DNA from: Dyella halodurans
Lineage (GTDB): Bacteria; Pseudomonadota; Gammaproteobacteria; Xanthomonadales; Rhodanobacteraceae
Reading direction: 5' to 3'
Assembly (NCBI RefSeq): GCF_026283925.1
Contig: NZ_JAPDPF010000005.1
Coordinates: forward strand, 62,001-126,000
DNA length: 64,000 bases
The translations under genes and the position numbers were made by a program. Positions within the stretch are counted from its first letter, which is position 1. Each line of letters begins with the position of its first letter. Shown here piece after piece: positions 54,033 to 63,445 of this stretch. The notes beneath the pieces are model-generated. The model was given only the letters and a program-made list of their open reading frames with translations. It had not been told where the DNA came from and ran no database searches.

Positions 54033-54064
54033 GGGCCTGGCAGTCTTGCCAGGTCCGATTTTTC
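54033..54064 (+). terminator. Rho-independent terminator
   Basis: GGGCCTGGCA (54033-54042) pairs with TGCCAGGTCC (54047-54056, one G-U pair) around GTCT, followed by GATTTTTC. This is a good intrinsic terminator on the plus strand, 400 bases beyond the TonB receptor and with no recognised gene between, so some transcript passes through the interval. Confidence 0.75.
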
Positions 54065-54234
54065 TTCCGGGACCCTAATCGACTGAAAGGAGGGCGATTG
54101 CGTGAAGCCATGTCACCAGCGGGTGCTGGTGCCGTCCTCGCTTTCGGTGAACGTGCCGGGTTCGCGCTGATGACGCCCGCTGCTCGTTTACGATCAGCAT
54201 TTCCCATGCCTGGCGCGGCAACTACGAGACACCG

Positions 54235-56112
54235 ATGAGAAAGACTCGCTATCTTCTCTGCTATGCCTTGTGCGGCATCGCCGCGTCCACGCCGAGCGCG
54301 GCCGCAGCGCCAGCGCCTGGCGCGACTCCCGCCGGCGCTTCCGAGTCGAACGTGCTGGTCGATCAGGTGGGTTACGACACGCTCGCGCCCAAACAGGCGA
54401 TGGTGGTCGTGTGGCCGGGAGCATCGTCGCAACGCTTCCTCGTGGTGAACGCCGACACGGGCGCCCAGGCCTGGCAAGGCGAACTGTCGCAAGCCGCCAA
54501 GGTGGCGAACTGGGGCGATGCTGCCTATGCCATTGCCGACTTCAGTGGCATGAAGACACCGGGACACTACTACGTGGCCTTGCCCGGCGACGGCCGTGAG
54601 GCACATTCAGCGGTCTTCGCCGTGCAGGACAATGTACTGGAGCGCAACACGCTCTCGGACGTCATTTATTACTTCAAGGGGCAGCGTTCCAGCGGCCTCC
54701 TGGATCAGGCGGACCGGCATCTGCCGCGTCCGGATGGCCAGGCCGGCACCCTCGATCTGCACGGCGGCTGGTATGACGCCACCGGCGACTATGGCATTCA
54801 CCTGTCGCACCAGAATCTCACCAGCTATTTCAACACCCAGCAGCTTCCGCTGGTCGCGTGGAGCCTGCTGCGCAGCTGGCAGCAACTGGACGCCCGGCAT
54901 GATGCGAATTTCCGCGAGTACCAGCGTCGCCTACTCGACGAGGGCTTGTTTGGTGCCGATTTCCTGGTGCGCGACAAGCGACCCGATGGCTCGTTCTACC
55001 AGTCCATCGACGCGCCCGGTGCCGGCAAGCTGCCGCAGGATCGCCGCGTGGGCGATCCCAACTGGCGTACGCAGATCAAACTCAAGCCGGGCGACCACAC
55101 CGAGCGGGTCGATCAGCCCGCCCGCGGTCCGCATGCCTATGAGGCCAGCTTTCGCGCGGGTGGCGGCATGGCCATCGCCGCGCTGGCGCTGGCCAGCAGC
55201 ATGGGCGTCGATGGCGAGTTTTCCGCACAGGACTACCGTCGCGCCGCCGAAGATGCCTACCGCTTCCTCGATGCGCACAACCGCGAGCTGACCAACGACG
55301 GCAAGGACAACATCGTCGATGACTACAGCGCCCTGCTCGCGGCGGTCGAGCTGTATCGCGCCACGCATGATACGAGCTGGCGCCAGCTGGCCGATGGGCG
55401 CGCCGATCGACTGATGGCTCGCCTGACCAGTCATGATGGGCATCGCGACTACTGGCGTGCCGACGATGGCGTGCGTCCCTTCTTCCATCCGTCGGACGCG
55501 GGCTTGCCGGTGGTTGCCCTGGCCGAATACGCCTCGATCGCGGATCCGGGCCGGCAGTCTGCCGTGCGGGATGCGATCAGGCGTTCGTTGACCGCCGAGC
55601 TGGCCGTCACCGCCGAGGTGGCCAATCCGTTCGGGTACGCGCGCCAGCTGGTGCGCAGCGGCGATGGCCGCGTGCATACCGCTTTCTTCTTTCCCCACGA
55701 CACCGAAGCCTCGCCCTGGTGGCAGGGCGAGAACGCGCGCCTGGCCTCGCTGGCTGCGGCCGCGCGCCTGGCGGCGCCGCTCTATGCCGACGATGCGGCC
55801 TTCCAGGCCAAGCTGCAAGCCTACGCATGGAACCAGCTGCACTGGATCCTGGGGCGGAACCCCTACGACAGCAGCATGCTGATGGGCAGCGGCCATCACA
55901 ACGCGCCTTACATGTTCTTCGACTCCTACGCGTATACCAACGCCCCCGGGGCCATCGTCAACGGCATCACCAGCGGGCTAGCGGATGAGGACGGCATCGC
56001 CTTCAATCTTGGCTACGCGCAGACCGGCAAGGACGAAGACTGGCGCTGGACGGAGCAATGGCTGCCGCACGATGCGTGGTATTTATTGGCCATCAGCCTT
56101 CCCCAACATTGA
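54235..56112 (+). CDS. GH9 family glycosidase, probable exo-glucosaminidase/chitobiase
   Basis: A 625-residue secreted enzyme: signal peptide, an Ig-like N-terminal domain (VLVDQVGYDTLAPKQAMVVV) and a GH9 (alpha/alpha)6 barrel. The catalytic aspartates lie in LHGGWYDATGDYG (Asp181, Asp185) and the acid Glu in WRWTEQWLPHDAWYL (Glu607). GH9 is best known for cellulases, but a branch with this Ig-plus-barrel form in chitin loci cleaves glucosaminides or chitobiose. With GH20 just downstream and a GlcNAc regulon upstream, that role is the better guess. The ATG is 22 bases before the GH20 start codon region on the downstream side (stop at 56112, next ATG 56134). Confidence 0.85.
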   Translation: MRKTRYLLCYALCGIAASTPSAAAAPAPGATPAGASESNVLVDQVGYDTLAPKQAMVVVWPGASSQRFLVVNADTGAQAWQGELSQAAKVANWGDAAYAIADFSGMKTPGHYYVALPGDGREAHSAVFAVQDNVLERNTLSDVIYYFKGQRSSGLLDQADRHLPRPDGQAGTLDLHGGWYDATGDYGIHLSHQNLTSYFNTQQLPLVAWSLLRSWQQLDARHDANFREYQRRLLDEGLFGADFLVRDKRPDGSFYQSIDAPGAGKLPQDRRVGDPNWRTQIKLKPGDHTERVDQPARGPHAYEASFRAGGGMAIAALALASSMGVDGEFSAQDYRRAAEDAYRFLDAHNRELTNDGKDNIVDDYSALLAAVELYRATHDTSWRQLADGRADRLMARLTSHDGHRDYWRADDGVRPFFHPSDAGLPVVALAEYASIADPGRQSAVRDAIRRSLTAELAVTAEVANPFGYARQLVRSGDGRVHTAFFFPHDTEASPWWQGENARLASLAAAARLAAPLYADDAAFQAKLQAYAWNQLHWILGRNPYDSSMLMGSGHHNAPYMFFDSYAYTNAPGAIVNGITSGLADEDGIAFNLGYAQTGKDEDWRWTEQWLPHDAWYLLAISLPQH

Positions 56113-56133
56113 CCGAACGGCTCCGAGACACCG

Positions 56134-58455
56134 ATGACAGCGACACGCCAACTTCTCTGCCTTGCCCTGTACGGCCTTGCCGCTCTCGCCCATGGCGCGG
56201 AGGGGTCGCGAGCGTCCGTCGATGTCATCCCGCTGCCCGCACAGGTCACCCATGCTGGCGAGCCCTTCAGCGTCAGCGCGCAGACAGCCATCGTGGTGGA
56301 AGCCGGGGACGCCGGCGCACGGCGCACGGCTGACTATCTCGCCGCGCTGACCGCCCGCACACGGAACCTGTCGCTGCCGGTGAAGACCGGTCCTGTCGCC
56401 GGGCCGGCGATCGTACTCAGGCGCGATCCACAGGCGCCGGTGGCGAATGCGGAGGGCTATACGCTCGACGTTACCCCGCAAGGCATTCGCGTGGTCGCCC
56501 GCGAGGAAGCGGGTCTCTTCTATGGCGCCATGACGCTATGGCAATTGCTGACACCCGCCCACGGCACCGGCGACGTGAAAATTGGCGCGGTGCATATCCG
56601 CGACGAGCCACGCTTTGCGTGGCGCGGGCTGATGCTCGATTCTGCACGTCATTTCCAGGCCCCGGACGAAGTGCGCACCATCATCGACCAGATGGCGCAG
56701 CACAAGCTCAACGTGCTGCACTGGCATCTCACCGATGACCAGGGCTGGCGCATCGAGATCAAGCGTTATCCCGAGCTGACGGGCATCGGCGCCTGGCGCA
56801 CGCCGCCCGATGCCGGCGAAGGCGGCGAACCCCAGCGCTATGGCGGCTACTACACGCAAGACGATATTCGCGCCATCGTGGCTTACGCGGCCGAACGCCA
56901 TATTACGGTGGTACCGGAGATCGACATGCCAGGCCATGCGCAGGCAGCGGTAGCCGCGTATCCGGAAATCGGTGTCACCGGCCGTCGCCCACCCGTGTCA
57001 CCGGATTGGGGCGTGCACCCTTACCTCTACAACGTCGATGACGCCACGCTGCACTTCCTGCAGAACGTGCTCGACGAAGTGATGGCCCTGTTCCCTTCCA
57101 CCTATATCCACGTGGGCGGCGACGAGGCGGTCAAGGACCAGTGGAAAGCCTCGCCGGCCGTGCAGGCGCGGATGCGCGCCCTGAAGTTGAAGAATGAGAA
57201 CGCGTTGCAGAGCTGGTTCATCGGCCAGATGGGCCAATACCTTGCCGCGCACGGCCGACGCCTGATCGGCTGGGACGAAATCCTCGAGGGCGGCTTGCCG
57301 GCCAGCGCCACCGTGATGTCATGGCGCGGCATCCAGGGCGCCATCGATGCGGCGAAGCAGGGCCACGACGTGGTGCTGTCGCCCGCGCCGCAGCTCTATC
57401 TCGATCAGATGCAGAGCGATCGCGCCGACGAAACCACCGGTCGCCTGCCGGCCATGTCGCTGGAGAGCTACTACGCGTTCGATGCCGTGCCGAAGGCGCT
57501 GGATGCCCGGCAGGCGAGGCACGTGCTCGGCATGCAGGCGAACATGTGGACGGAGCATATGCCTACCCTCCGGCATATCGAGCATGCGGTGTTCCCGCGC
57601 ATGGATGCACTGGCCGAAGCAGCCTGGACACCGGCGGAGGCGCGCGATTGGCATGGTTTCCTCGATCGCTTGCCGGCCCAGCTGGCCCGGTACCGCGAGC
57701 AGGACATCGGCTACGCGGACAGCGCGTTTGCCGCCTCCATTGAGGTGGACCGCAATGCCGCGATAAGCAGCGGACACGCTGCCGTCTCTTTGTCCAACCA
57801 GTCGAAGTACGGCAGCCTGCACTACACCACCGATGGCACGGCGCCCGGGGCTAACTCGCCGTTGTACGTCGAGCGGTTCGTGGTGAAGCTGCCGACGACG
57901 GTGAAGGCGGTGGCCCTCGCCGACGACGGCACGCCGTTGGCCGCCGTGCGTGAGCGATTGCTTGACGTGCCGGCGCTGCGCAGCCGCAGCACCGGCGAGC
58001 TGGACAATTGCCCGGGCAGCGATTTCCGCCTGCGCGTGCAGCCCACGCCGGATGCCACCACGCTGTCGCCGACGTATCTCATCAACGTGTTCGACAACTG
58101 TCGGCTCTACCGTGCCGCCAAGCTGGACGGTATCGCGGCGATCAGCGTCGACATCGCGCGCCTGCCGCGCAACTATCAGCTGGCACATGACGCCAAGCTG
58201 GTGGTGTCGCACAAGGCCACGACGTCGCAGGGTGAATTGGTCGTGCGCCTCGACAGCTGCAAGGGCCGCACGCTGGCCACGCTGCCTTTGCCCAAGGAGG
58301 GTCCGCAGAATTTCACCTTGCAGGGCCCGCTAGCCGCGCAGCCCGGTGTGCACGATCTCTGCCTGGTCTTTACGTCGCCGATCAGCGGGCCGCTCTTCGG
58401 CATCGGCAAGGTCTCGCTATTGCCGGTCGATGTCGCCGTCAGGCCCACGCCATGA
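56134..58455 (+). CDS. GH20 beta-N-acetylhexosaminidase
   Basis: A 773-residue secreted enzyme. After a signal peptide come the GH20 N-terminal domain (IPLPAQVTHAGEPFSVS), the catalytic barrel with FAWRGLMLDSARHFQ, LHWHLTDDQGWRIEIK, EIDMPGHAQAA and the catalytic pair Asp330-Glu331 in YIHVGGDEAVKDQW, then a C-terminal chitobiase-like module and a ~130-residue tail (about 640-773) of beta-rich, carbohydrate-binding look. It releases terminal GlcNAc from chito-oligosaccharides in the periplasm or outside. It ends the plus-strand part of the regulon. Confidence 0.95.
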   Translation: MTATRQLLCLALYGLAALAHGAEGSRASVDVIPLPAQVTHAGEPFSVSAQTAIVVEAGDAGARRTADYLAALTARTRNLSLPVKTGPVAGPAIVLRRDPQAPVANAEGYTLDVTPQGIRVVAREEAGLFYGAMTLWQLLTPAHGTGDVKIGAVHIRDEPRFAWRGLMLDSARHFQAPDEVRTIIDQMAQHKLNVLHWHLTDDQGWRIEIKRYPELTGIGAWRTPPDAGEGGEPQRYGGYYTQDDIRAIVAYAAERHITVVPEIDMPGHAQAAVAAYPEIGVTGRRPPVSPDWGVHPYLYNVDDATLHFLQNVLDEVMALFPSTYIHVGGDEAVKDQWKASPAVQARMRALKLKNENALQSWFIGQMGQYLAAHGRRLIGWDEILEGGLPASATVMSWRGIQGAIDAAKQGHDVVLSPAPQLYLDQMQSDRADETTGRLPAMSLESYYAFDAVPKALDARQARHVLGMQANMWTEHMPTLRHIEHAVFPRMDALAEAAWTPAEARDWHGFLDRLPAQLARYREQDIGYADSAFAASIEVDRNAAISSGHAAVSLSNQSKYGSLHYTTDGTAPGANSPLYVERFVVKLPTTVKAVALADDGTPLAAVRERLLDVPALRSRSTGELDNCPGSDFRLRVQPTPDATTLSPTYLINVFDNCRLYRAAKLDGIAAISVDIARLPRNYQLAHDAKLVVSHKATTSQGELVVRLDSCKGRTLATLPLPKEGPQNFTLQGPLAAQPGVHDLCLVFTSPISGPLFGIGKVSLLPVDVAVRPTP

Positions 58456-58914
58456 AAGCCAAGCTCGTGGCGTGACATCCCAAGGGCGATCCGGGGAGTG
58501 CTTCGAGCGGTTGCAAGCCGACCGCGCGCGAGCGGTGTGGTTGCTTGTTGTCACCAGGCCCCCCGCACTGGCATGCTGACCCGAATCGGTGGGGGCCGAT
58601 GCCCGCATCTCGTTGCAGCAGCCAGGGGGCGACATGCAGCACCAGGAAACCGCGCAATCGCGCGGCGCGGGCGATTGTCCGTCGTCCATGGATCCATTCG
58701 CCGCGGCAGGCAAGCCACGCTTGCCTGAGCCGGGGGCGGATGGCTGTCGCGGCCTCTGGCCCAGATCCGGCCAGGACAATCGCATGTCCACAGAGTTATC
58801 TCATCTGCTCTCTTGGGCGGGAGCAGGCCGCGTCGACCTGGGAGCCACTCGCATCCGGAGACCGTCAACACCGACGTGGCGCCGCAGTGCGAAGCGGCAT
58901 ACAGCGAGGTTGCC
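58456..58914. other. Intergenic, nothing recognised
   Basis: About 460 bases with short open frames on both strands, none with a family pattern or ribosome site. I found no hairpin with a T tract directly after the GH20 gene and no repeat unit. Confidence 0.35.
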
Positions 58915-59121
58915 ATGGGTGAACTGACGCCGGACGACACGAGTTACCCGCTTCAACAGGCGCTGCTGAGCTACCTCGACAGCCGTAGAAAGGCGCTGCG
59001 CCTCTATGGCGAAGCCGTCGATAGCGGTGACGACGCGGTGGCTGCGCAGGCAAAAGCGGCTGCCGAGGATGCCAGCAGGGCGCTCGAGGAGCTGAAGAAG
59101 CTCAGTGCGTCGAATCATTAG
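58915..59121 (+). CDS. Small hypothetical protein
   Basis: A 68-residue acidic, helical, soluble protein (MGELTPDDTSYPLQQALLSY; then Ala/Glu-rich helix DDAVAAQAKAAAEDASRALE and a LKK tail). No family recognised. The ATG at 58915 is favoured by GAGG 5 bases upstream; the frame is open further upstream without coding character. It stands alone between the chitin genes and a minus-strand hypothetical gene. Confidence 0.6.
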   Translation: MGELTPDDTSYPLQQALLSYLDSRRKALRLYGEAVDSGDDAVAAQAKAAAEDASRALEELKKLSASNH

Positions 59122-59389
59122 GCGCTGGCCTAGCACCTTGCTTCGGTATGCCACGAACCGCGACCGATCAGCGGTCGATCGGGTGGCTGCCACGGACGGC
59201 CAGCTTCGCGTCAGCTGGCGGGTTCTGCCGTCCACGCGGATGCGCGAGTGGCGGCAGACTAAGGTGACCGGGCCAGGAAGAACGACTCATGGTGTCCGCA
59301 ATGGCCGAGTCGAACAGGGCTTGCCGCCAGGCCGGGTCGAAAGTCACTGAGCCCGCGCGGCGCGCAGCTTCGCGCCAGCGGGCTTCGCA

Positions 59390-60082
59390 TCAACCCTGGG
59401 ACGCCTTCGTCGGCGTGGCGATGCTGCCGGACATCGAGGCGTTGATTCTCGCGATCAGACTATCGAGGTCACCGGTGGCTTCGCCGGCTACCGTGGCCAT
59501 CTGGTTGACAACATAGAGAAGCTCGCGAGGCTGCACATCGCCTACCTGCAAGTCAGCCAGGGCGTCCATCATGCGTGGCCCGTTCAATACGGTGGGGAGA
59601 TCCTCGGTCATGGTAGCGCTGGTCGAATTCTGCGCCGCATAGACAGCCGTGTATCGACGCAGCTCGTCGTCATCCATCCAGCCGGCGGATTGATTAGCTA
59701 CGGCAACATCCCAGGCTTCGTGGCGCAGCACGGGCCATCGAAAGGCGAGGTAAAACCCGTCCTTGGTCATTGCCCTGAAGTGCTCGTTGATGGCGGCATC
59801 GGACGCATGCGCCTTGATGTCGCTCACCAGCGCGTCGCGAATCTTGCCCAGCTCCTGCCAGCGCGCGAAGTCGTGCGACCGCTCCTTTTGGATTTCCGCG
59901 AGATTGGCGCGGATCTCTGCCTGGATCCTCGCGCTGGCGTCTGACGCCGCGCTTCGGTGATGCGATCGTTCGATCGACGCCTCCATGCCGAGTGCGGTAA
60001 GAATGCTGAGCACGATCATCAGATAGTGCTTGGCGAAGTCTTTCAGCGATTGCAGGTGAACGCGTTCCAGTTCAAGGTGCAT
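59390..60082 (-). CDS. Hypothetical membrane-anchored protein
   Basis: A 230-residue protein with an amphipathic N-terminus (MHLELERVHLQSLKDFAKHY), one membrane helix (YLMIVLSILTALGMEASI) and a cytoplasmic or periplasmic helical domain with many Ala/Glu/Arg residues (IQAEIRANLAEIQKERSHDF) suggesting a coiled coil. I do not recognise the family. It stands alone, divergent from the small gene at 58915 and 192 bases downstream of the aminotransferase gene end; no operon partner is clear. Confidence 0.7.
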   Translation of the reverse strand: MHLELERVHLQSLKDFAKHYLMIVLSILTALGMEASIERSHHRSAASDASARIQAEIRANLAEIQKERSHDFARWQELGKIRDALVSDIKAHASDAAINEHFRAMTKDGFYLAFRWPVLRHEAWDVAVANQSAGWMDDDELRRYTAVYAAQNSTSATMTEDLPTVLNGPRMMDALADLQVGDVQPRELLYVVNQMATVAGEATGDLDSLIARINASMSGSIATPTKASQG

Positions 60083-60274
60083 GCTACGGCTCCCATGATC
60101 GGCACCATATGTACATCGCAGGGTCCCAGGCGGACCCGATTGGATCGAACAAGCGCGTCGCCCAGTCTAGCAGGCCACCCTGACGTCCCTTCACCTGGCG
60201 ATCCACCATGGTGGCGCGCAGCCGACCCGATGAGGCGATGCCGAACGCAGAGAGATCGTTCGCCGGTGCCGTGC

Positions 60275-61414
60275 TCAGGCCGTTCGAGCGTGCAACCAGG
60301 CGGTCATGGCCTGCAGGCCCTCCGGCACAAAGCTCCGCCCGAAGCCTAGGCGGAAGGCGTTCGTCGGCACATCCTGCAGCTCCGAACGATAGACACTGGC
60401 GGGCAGCAGCAGTACGCCAGCCTGTTCGACCAGGTCCTGGGTAAACGACTCCACGCCATCCTCGCCGTGGTAACGGACAAAGCCGATGCATCCGCCGTCA
60501 GGCACTTTCCAGTGGAACAGCCCGGGGAACTGTGCGAAGAACGCGTTCAGCACGGTGATATTGCTGTCGATGATGTCCCGACTGCGCTGAAGTATCGTCG
60601 TGCCCGCCTTCAGGGCGATCAGCGCCAGCTGCTCCGAGGGCGCCGCGTTGCAGATCGAGAGGTAGTGCTTGTAGCGCTCCCACTGCACCAACGCATGGCG
60701 ATCCTTGCAGGCCAGCCAACCGATGCGCAGGCCCGCAAGTCCGTAGGCCTTGGACATCACATTCAACGAGATGCCTTTCTCGTAGGCATCCACGGCCGCT
60801 GGCAGCCGCTTGGCGGGGTCGCGTTCCAGCAGCCGATACACTTCGTCACTGAATAGCCATAGCCCGTGCCGCCGGCACAGATCGACGATCGCATCGAACG
60901 ATGCGCGCGGAATGACATGGCCGGTGGGGTTGTTGGGGAAATTGATCGAGATCAGCTTGGTGTTCGGGCGGATCGCCGCGGCAAGCTTGTCGATATCCAG
61001 CTGCCAGTCGTTCTCCTCATCGAGTGCCACGCCGGTCACCTCGCAGACCGACATAGGGATGGTTTCGGCGGACTGGTAGTTGGGCACGATGACAATCGCA
61101 TGGTCGTGCGCTTCCAGCAGCACTCTCATGGCGATGTAGATGCCTTCCTGCGCGCCGGCAAAGCAGACGATCTGCTCGGCGCTGACGCTGTCATAGGTCT
61201 TGGCGATGGCATCGCGCAGTGCAGGCGAGCCGAAGGTCTCGGTATAGCCCAGGCTGAGGTGCTCGAACGCGGCCCGGTCCTCGGCTGTCGCCAGCTGCAG
61301 GAGGTCGCCGAGCGAGAGGCTTTGTACATCCGAGGCGGCCATGTTGTAGCGCGCCTTGAATTCCCAGCGCGAGAAATGGACTTCCAGGGCGAAATCTCGC
61401 ATGCGTTCGGCCAT
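60275..61414 (-). CDS. PLP-dependent aminotransferase, class I/II
   Basis: A 379-residue fold-type I aminotransferase. The PLP region is SLNVMSKAYGLAGLRIGW (Schiff-base Lys in MSKAYG), with ISINFPNNPTGHV, LWLFSDEVYRLLE and a final NAFRLGFGRSF. It resembles small aspartate-aminotransferase-like enzymes of unknown substrate. Start choice is uncertain: the Met at 61414 (MAERMRDFALEVHF) matches the family's usual N-terminus; an upstream ATG at 61513 adds 33 codons whose first half has non-coding-like third bases. It follows the PEP-mutase-like gene in one direction and is the last gene of a three-gene cassette. Confidence 0.88.
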   Translation of the reverse strand: MAERMRDFALEVHFSRWEFKARYNMAASDVQSLSLGDLLQLATAEDRAAFEHLSLGYTETFGSPALRDAIAKTYDSVSAEQIVCFAGAQEGIYIAMRVLLEAHDHAIVIVPNYQSAETIPMSVCEVTGVALDEENDWQLDIDKLAAAIRPNTKLISINFPNNPTGHVIPRASFDAIVDLCRRHGLWLFSDEVYRLLERDPAKRLPAAVDAYEKGISLNVMSKAYGLAGLRIGWLACKDRHALVQWERYKHYLSICNAAPSEQLALIALKAGTTILQRSRDIIDSNITVLNAFFAQFPGLFHWKVPDGGCIGFVRYHGEDGVESFTQDLVEQAGVLLLPASVYRSELQDVPTNAFRLGFGRSFVPEGLQAMTAWLHARTA

Positions 61415-61533
61415 GTGCGGGTTCTGCTCGAGGTGGGTGAGGGTGTCTTGTGGCGGGCGAAAACACGACGTCGCTGGATTCACCCAAGCAAGAACATCCT
61501 CTCGCTTGGGCATCCACCCGGACGGCTCGATGT

Positions 61534-62307
61534 TCACGCAGCCTGCCGTTCCTCCAGGATATCGCGAGCAGCGCGCTGTATGGTCTCCATGGCCAGCAAG
61601 TAGGCGGAAGGTCCGTAGCTGATGCGGGCGACGCCCGCCTGCGCCAGCTCGCGCACCGCAGGAAGTCCAGGCATCGCCATGACGTTCAGCGGCAGCTCGA
61701 CGGCGTTGGATAGCTCCCGTATCGCCGACAGGTCGACCAGACCCGGAACGAAGTAGCCCGAAGCGCCAGCGCGCGCATAGGCGGCTGCGCGATCCTTGGC
61801 TTCGGCCATGCCCTCGGGCGGCTTGACCCCGGTGCCCAGGAATAGATCGGTCCGCGCATTGATGAACAACGGTACACCACGTGCGTCTGCCATCGCGCGG
61901 ATGGCCGCGATCCGTGCGCATTGCAGCTCGAGACCATGCAGACCCTTGCCGTGGACGATGCGGTCCTCGAAGTTGATGCCGACCACGCCGTGCTCCAGCA
62001 AGCGCGCCACGTTGGCCGCGCAAAGCTGTGGGTCCTCGCTATAGCCGCCCTCGACATCGACCGTCACGGGGACGTCGACCGCGGCGGCAATGCGAGCAAC
62101 GATGAACTCGACCGAGGCGAACGGCATCGACTCGCCATCGCCATAGCCCTGCGCCGCGGCCACGGCCCAGCTGCCCGTCGCGATCGCAGGCGAGCCCGCG
62201 TCGGCAATGGCCTTGGCGCTGCCGGCATCCCAGGCGTTGTACAGGATCAGAGGGCGGTCTTTGACGTGGAGGGAAGCGAACAACTTGGCGCGTTCTTGCT
62301 GCTGCAT
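61534..62307 (-). CDS. Isocitrate lyase / phosphoenolpyruvate mutase family protein
   Basis: A 257-residue member of the PEP mutase/2-methylisocitrate lyase superfamily. Visible are LILYNAWDAGSAKAIADAG, the metal-binding VTVDVEGGYSE and GINFEDRIVHGKGL, and FINARTDLFLG. This short branch lacks the KKCGH motif of true isocitrate lyases; members can be oxaloacetate hydrolases or have unknown substrates. AAGGAG is 7 bases before the ATG. It lies between the saccharopine-dehydrogenase-like gene and the aminotransferase. Confidence 0.88.
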   Translation of the reverse strand: MQQQERAKLFASLHVKDRPLILYNAWDAGSAKAIADAGSPAIATGSWAVAAAQGYGDGESMPFASVEFIVARIAAAVDVPVTVDVEGGYSEDPQLCAANVARLLEHGVVGINFEDRIVHGKGLHGLELQCARIAAIRAMADARGVPLFINARTDLFLGTGVKPPEGMAEAKDRAAAYARAGASGYFVPGLVDLSAIRELSNAVELPLNVMAMPGLPAVRELAQAGVARISYGPSAYLLAMETIQRAARDILEERQAA

Positions 62308-62345
62308 GTCATATCTCCTTGGGTGCTTGGATAGAGCCGGGTGGA

Positions 62346-63350
62346 TCAGATCGCATGAAGCGCGAACGTCAGGTGTTCGGGCCCGAAGGCGCGAAGAAAG
62401 TCGTGGGCATCGAAGGCCTGCCCCAGGGTGAGGGCACCGCTTCGATTGAATGAGGAGTCGAGCAGGCGTGCAGCCGCCTCGACCACGAGAGGTGCGGTCA
62501 CCGCGTAAATGTCTTGTCCGTGAGCCACGGCGCGGCGGGTACCCTCGCGGTCACGTGCGACCACCTCGATGACGAATTTCTGTGCCGATCGCCCCTGCGT
62601 ATCGATGGCCACCGGCTGGGGTGTTGCCGCGTCGCGGATTTCGCTTAGAGACGCCGCGTTGAGATAGGCGCGCAGGTTGCGCACGTGCAGATGGCGCGAG
62701 ATGGTGATGATCTCGCTGAAAGGCATCTGCTCCATGTCCTGCACGCCATGCGGCGCATCGAACGTCCATGCGGTCTTCGGTGCCGGCATCGCCATGGGCA
62801 CCAGACGGCCATGCTCGACCACCACGCGTGGTACCCGATTGCGCTCGCCGGTCTGACGCGTTCCCTTGGTCGGCCACCAGTGATCGAGCGCAATAGCCAC
62901 GGTCATGTCATCGACCGGCTGATCGCCAACCAGTGCGCTGGCCAGCAGATCCGCAAGGCCGCCGTAAAAACCCGCTGCGGGGATGATGGCAACGCCCGCA
63001 GCGCGGGCGCGCTCGTCATAGCGTTCGAAGGTGGAGAGCGCGCTGGCTTGTTCTGCCGTGACATCGATGTAGGCGCAACCCGCCCTCAAGGCAGCTTCCA
63101 CGACAGGCGGCGCCGTATCCAGGAACGGGCCGGCGCAGTTGATGACGACCGCGCAGCCGGCGAACGCCCGCTCGAGGGCCGCCGCATCGTCGATCGCGGC
63201 CAGCCTGGCCGGCACGCCCGCCGGGACGCGTGATACATCGCGGCCCACTGCCACCACCGGCAGACCACGACGCAAAAGCTCAGCGATGACGAAGGCCCCC
63301 GTATGGCCCGAGGCGCCATAGACGGCGACGGCAGTGTGGTTGCTGACCAT
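62346..63350 (-). CDS. Saccharopine dehydrogenase-like NAD(P)-binding protein
   Basis: A 334-residue protein with a Rossmann fold at the N-terminus (VAVYGASGHTGAFVIAELLRRG), then ALERAFAGCAVVINCAGPFLD and CAYIDVTAEQ. This is the pattern of the saccharopine-dehydrogenase-like/trans-acting enoyl-reductase-like group found with diverse small-molecule pathways; a specific reaction cannot be given. GGGAGG precedes the ATG at 63350. It is the first gene of the cassette and is driven by a promoter that overlaps the TetR promoter. Confidence 0.87.
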   Translation of the reverse strand: MVSNHTAVAVYGASGHTGAFVIAELLRRGLPVVAVGRDVSRVPAGVPARLAAIDDAAALERAFAGCAVVINCAGPFLDTAPPVVEAALRAGCAYIDVTAEQASALSTFERYDERARAAGVAIIPAAGFYGGLADLLASALVGDQPVDDMTVAIALDHWWPTKGTRQTGERNRVPRVVVEHGRLVPMAMPAPKTAWTFDAPHGVQDMEQMPFSEIITISRHLHVRNLRAYLNAASLSEIRDAATPQPVAIDTQGRSAQKFVIEVVARDREGTRRAVAHGQDIYAVTAPLVVEAAARLLDSSFNRSGALTLGQAFDAHDFLRAFGPEHLTFALHAI

Positions 63351-63370
63351 GATGATGTCCTCCCAGGACG

Positions 63371-63422
63371 ATACAGACCTGTCTGTTCTTGTAACGCTAC
63401 AGAACGGTCTGTATCATGTCAA
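63371..63422. promoter_or_regulatory. Overlapping divergent promoters with twin TetR operators
   Basis: Minus promoter: TTGACA (63417-63422), 17 bases, TAGCGT (63394-63399). Plus promoter for the TetR gene: TTGTAA (63389-63394), 17 bases, TATCAT (63412-63417). Two operators: ACAGAC-CT-GTCTGT (63373-63386) and ACAGAA-CG-GTCTGT (63399-63412); GATACAGACC (63370-63379) is also the exact inverse of GGTCTGTATC (63406-63415). One operator lies in the spacer of both promoters, the other just downstream of the minus -10. Confidence 0.78.
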
Positions 63423-63445
63423 CACCAAGTCGACCTGCTGCCCCC

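Noticed and set aside
53695-54078. 127-codon plus-strand open frame between TonB receptor and GH9
   Set aside because: No ribosome site, no family pattern, and it runs through an intrinsic terminator.
59122-59389. Possible gene in the gap after the small hypothetical gene
   Set aside because: Short overlapping frames only; none has a family pattern or a ribosome site.
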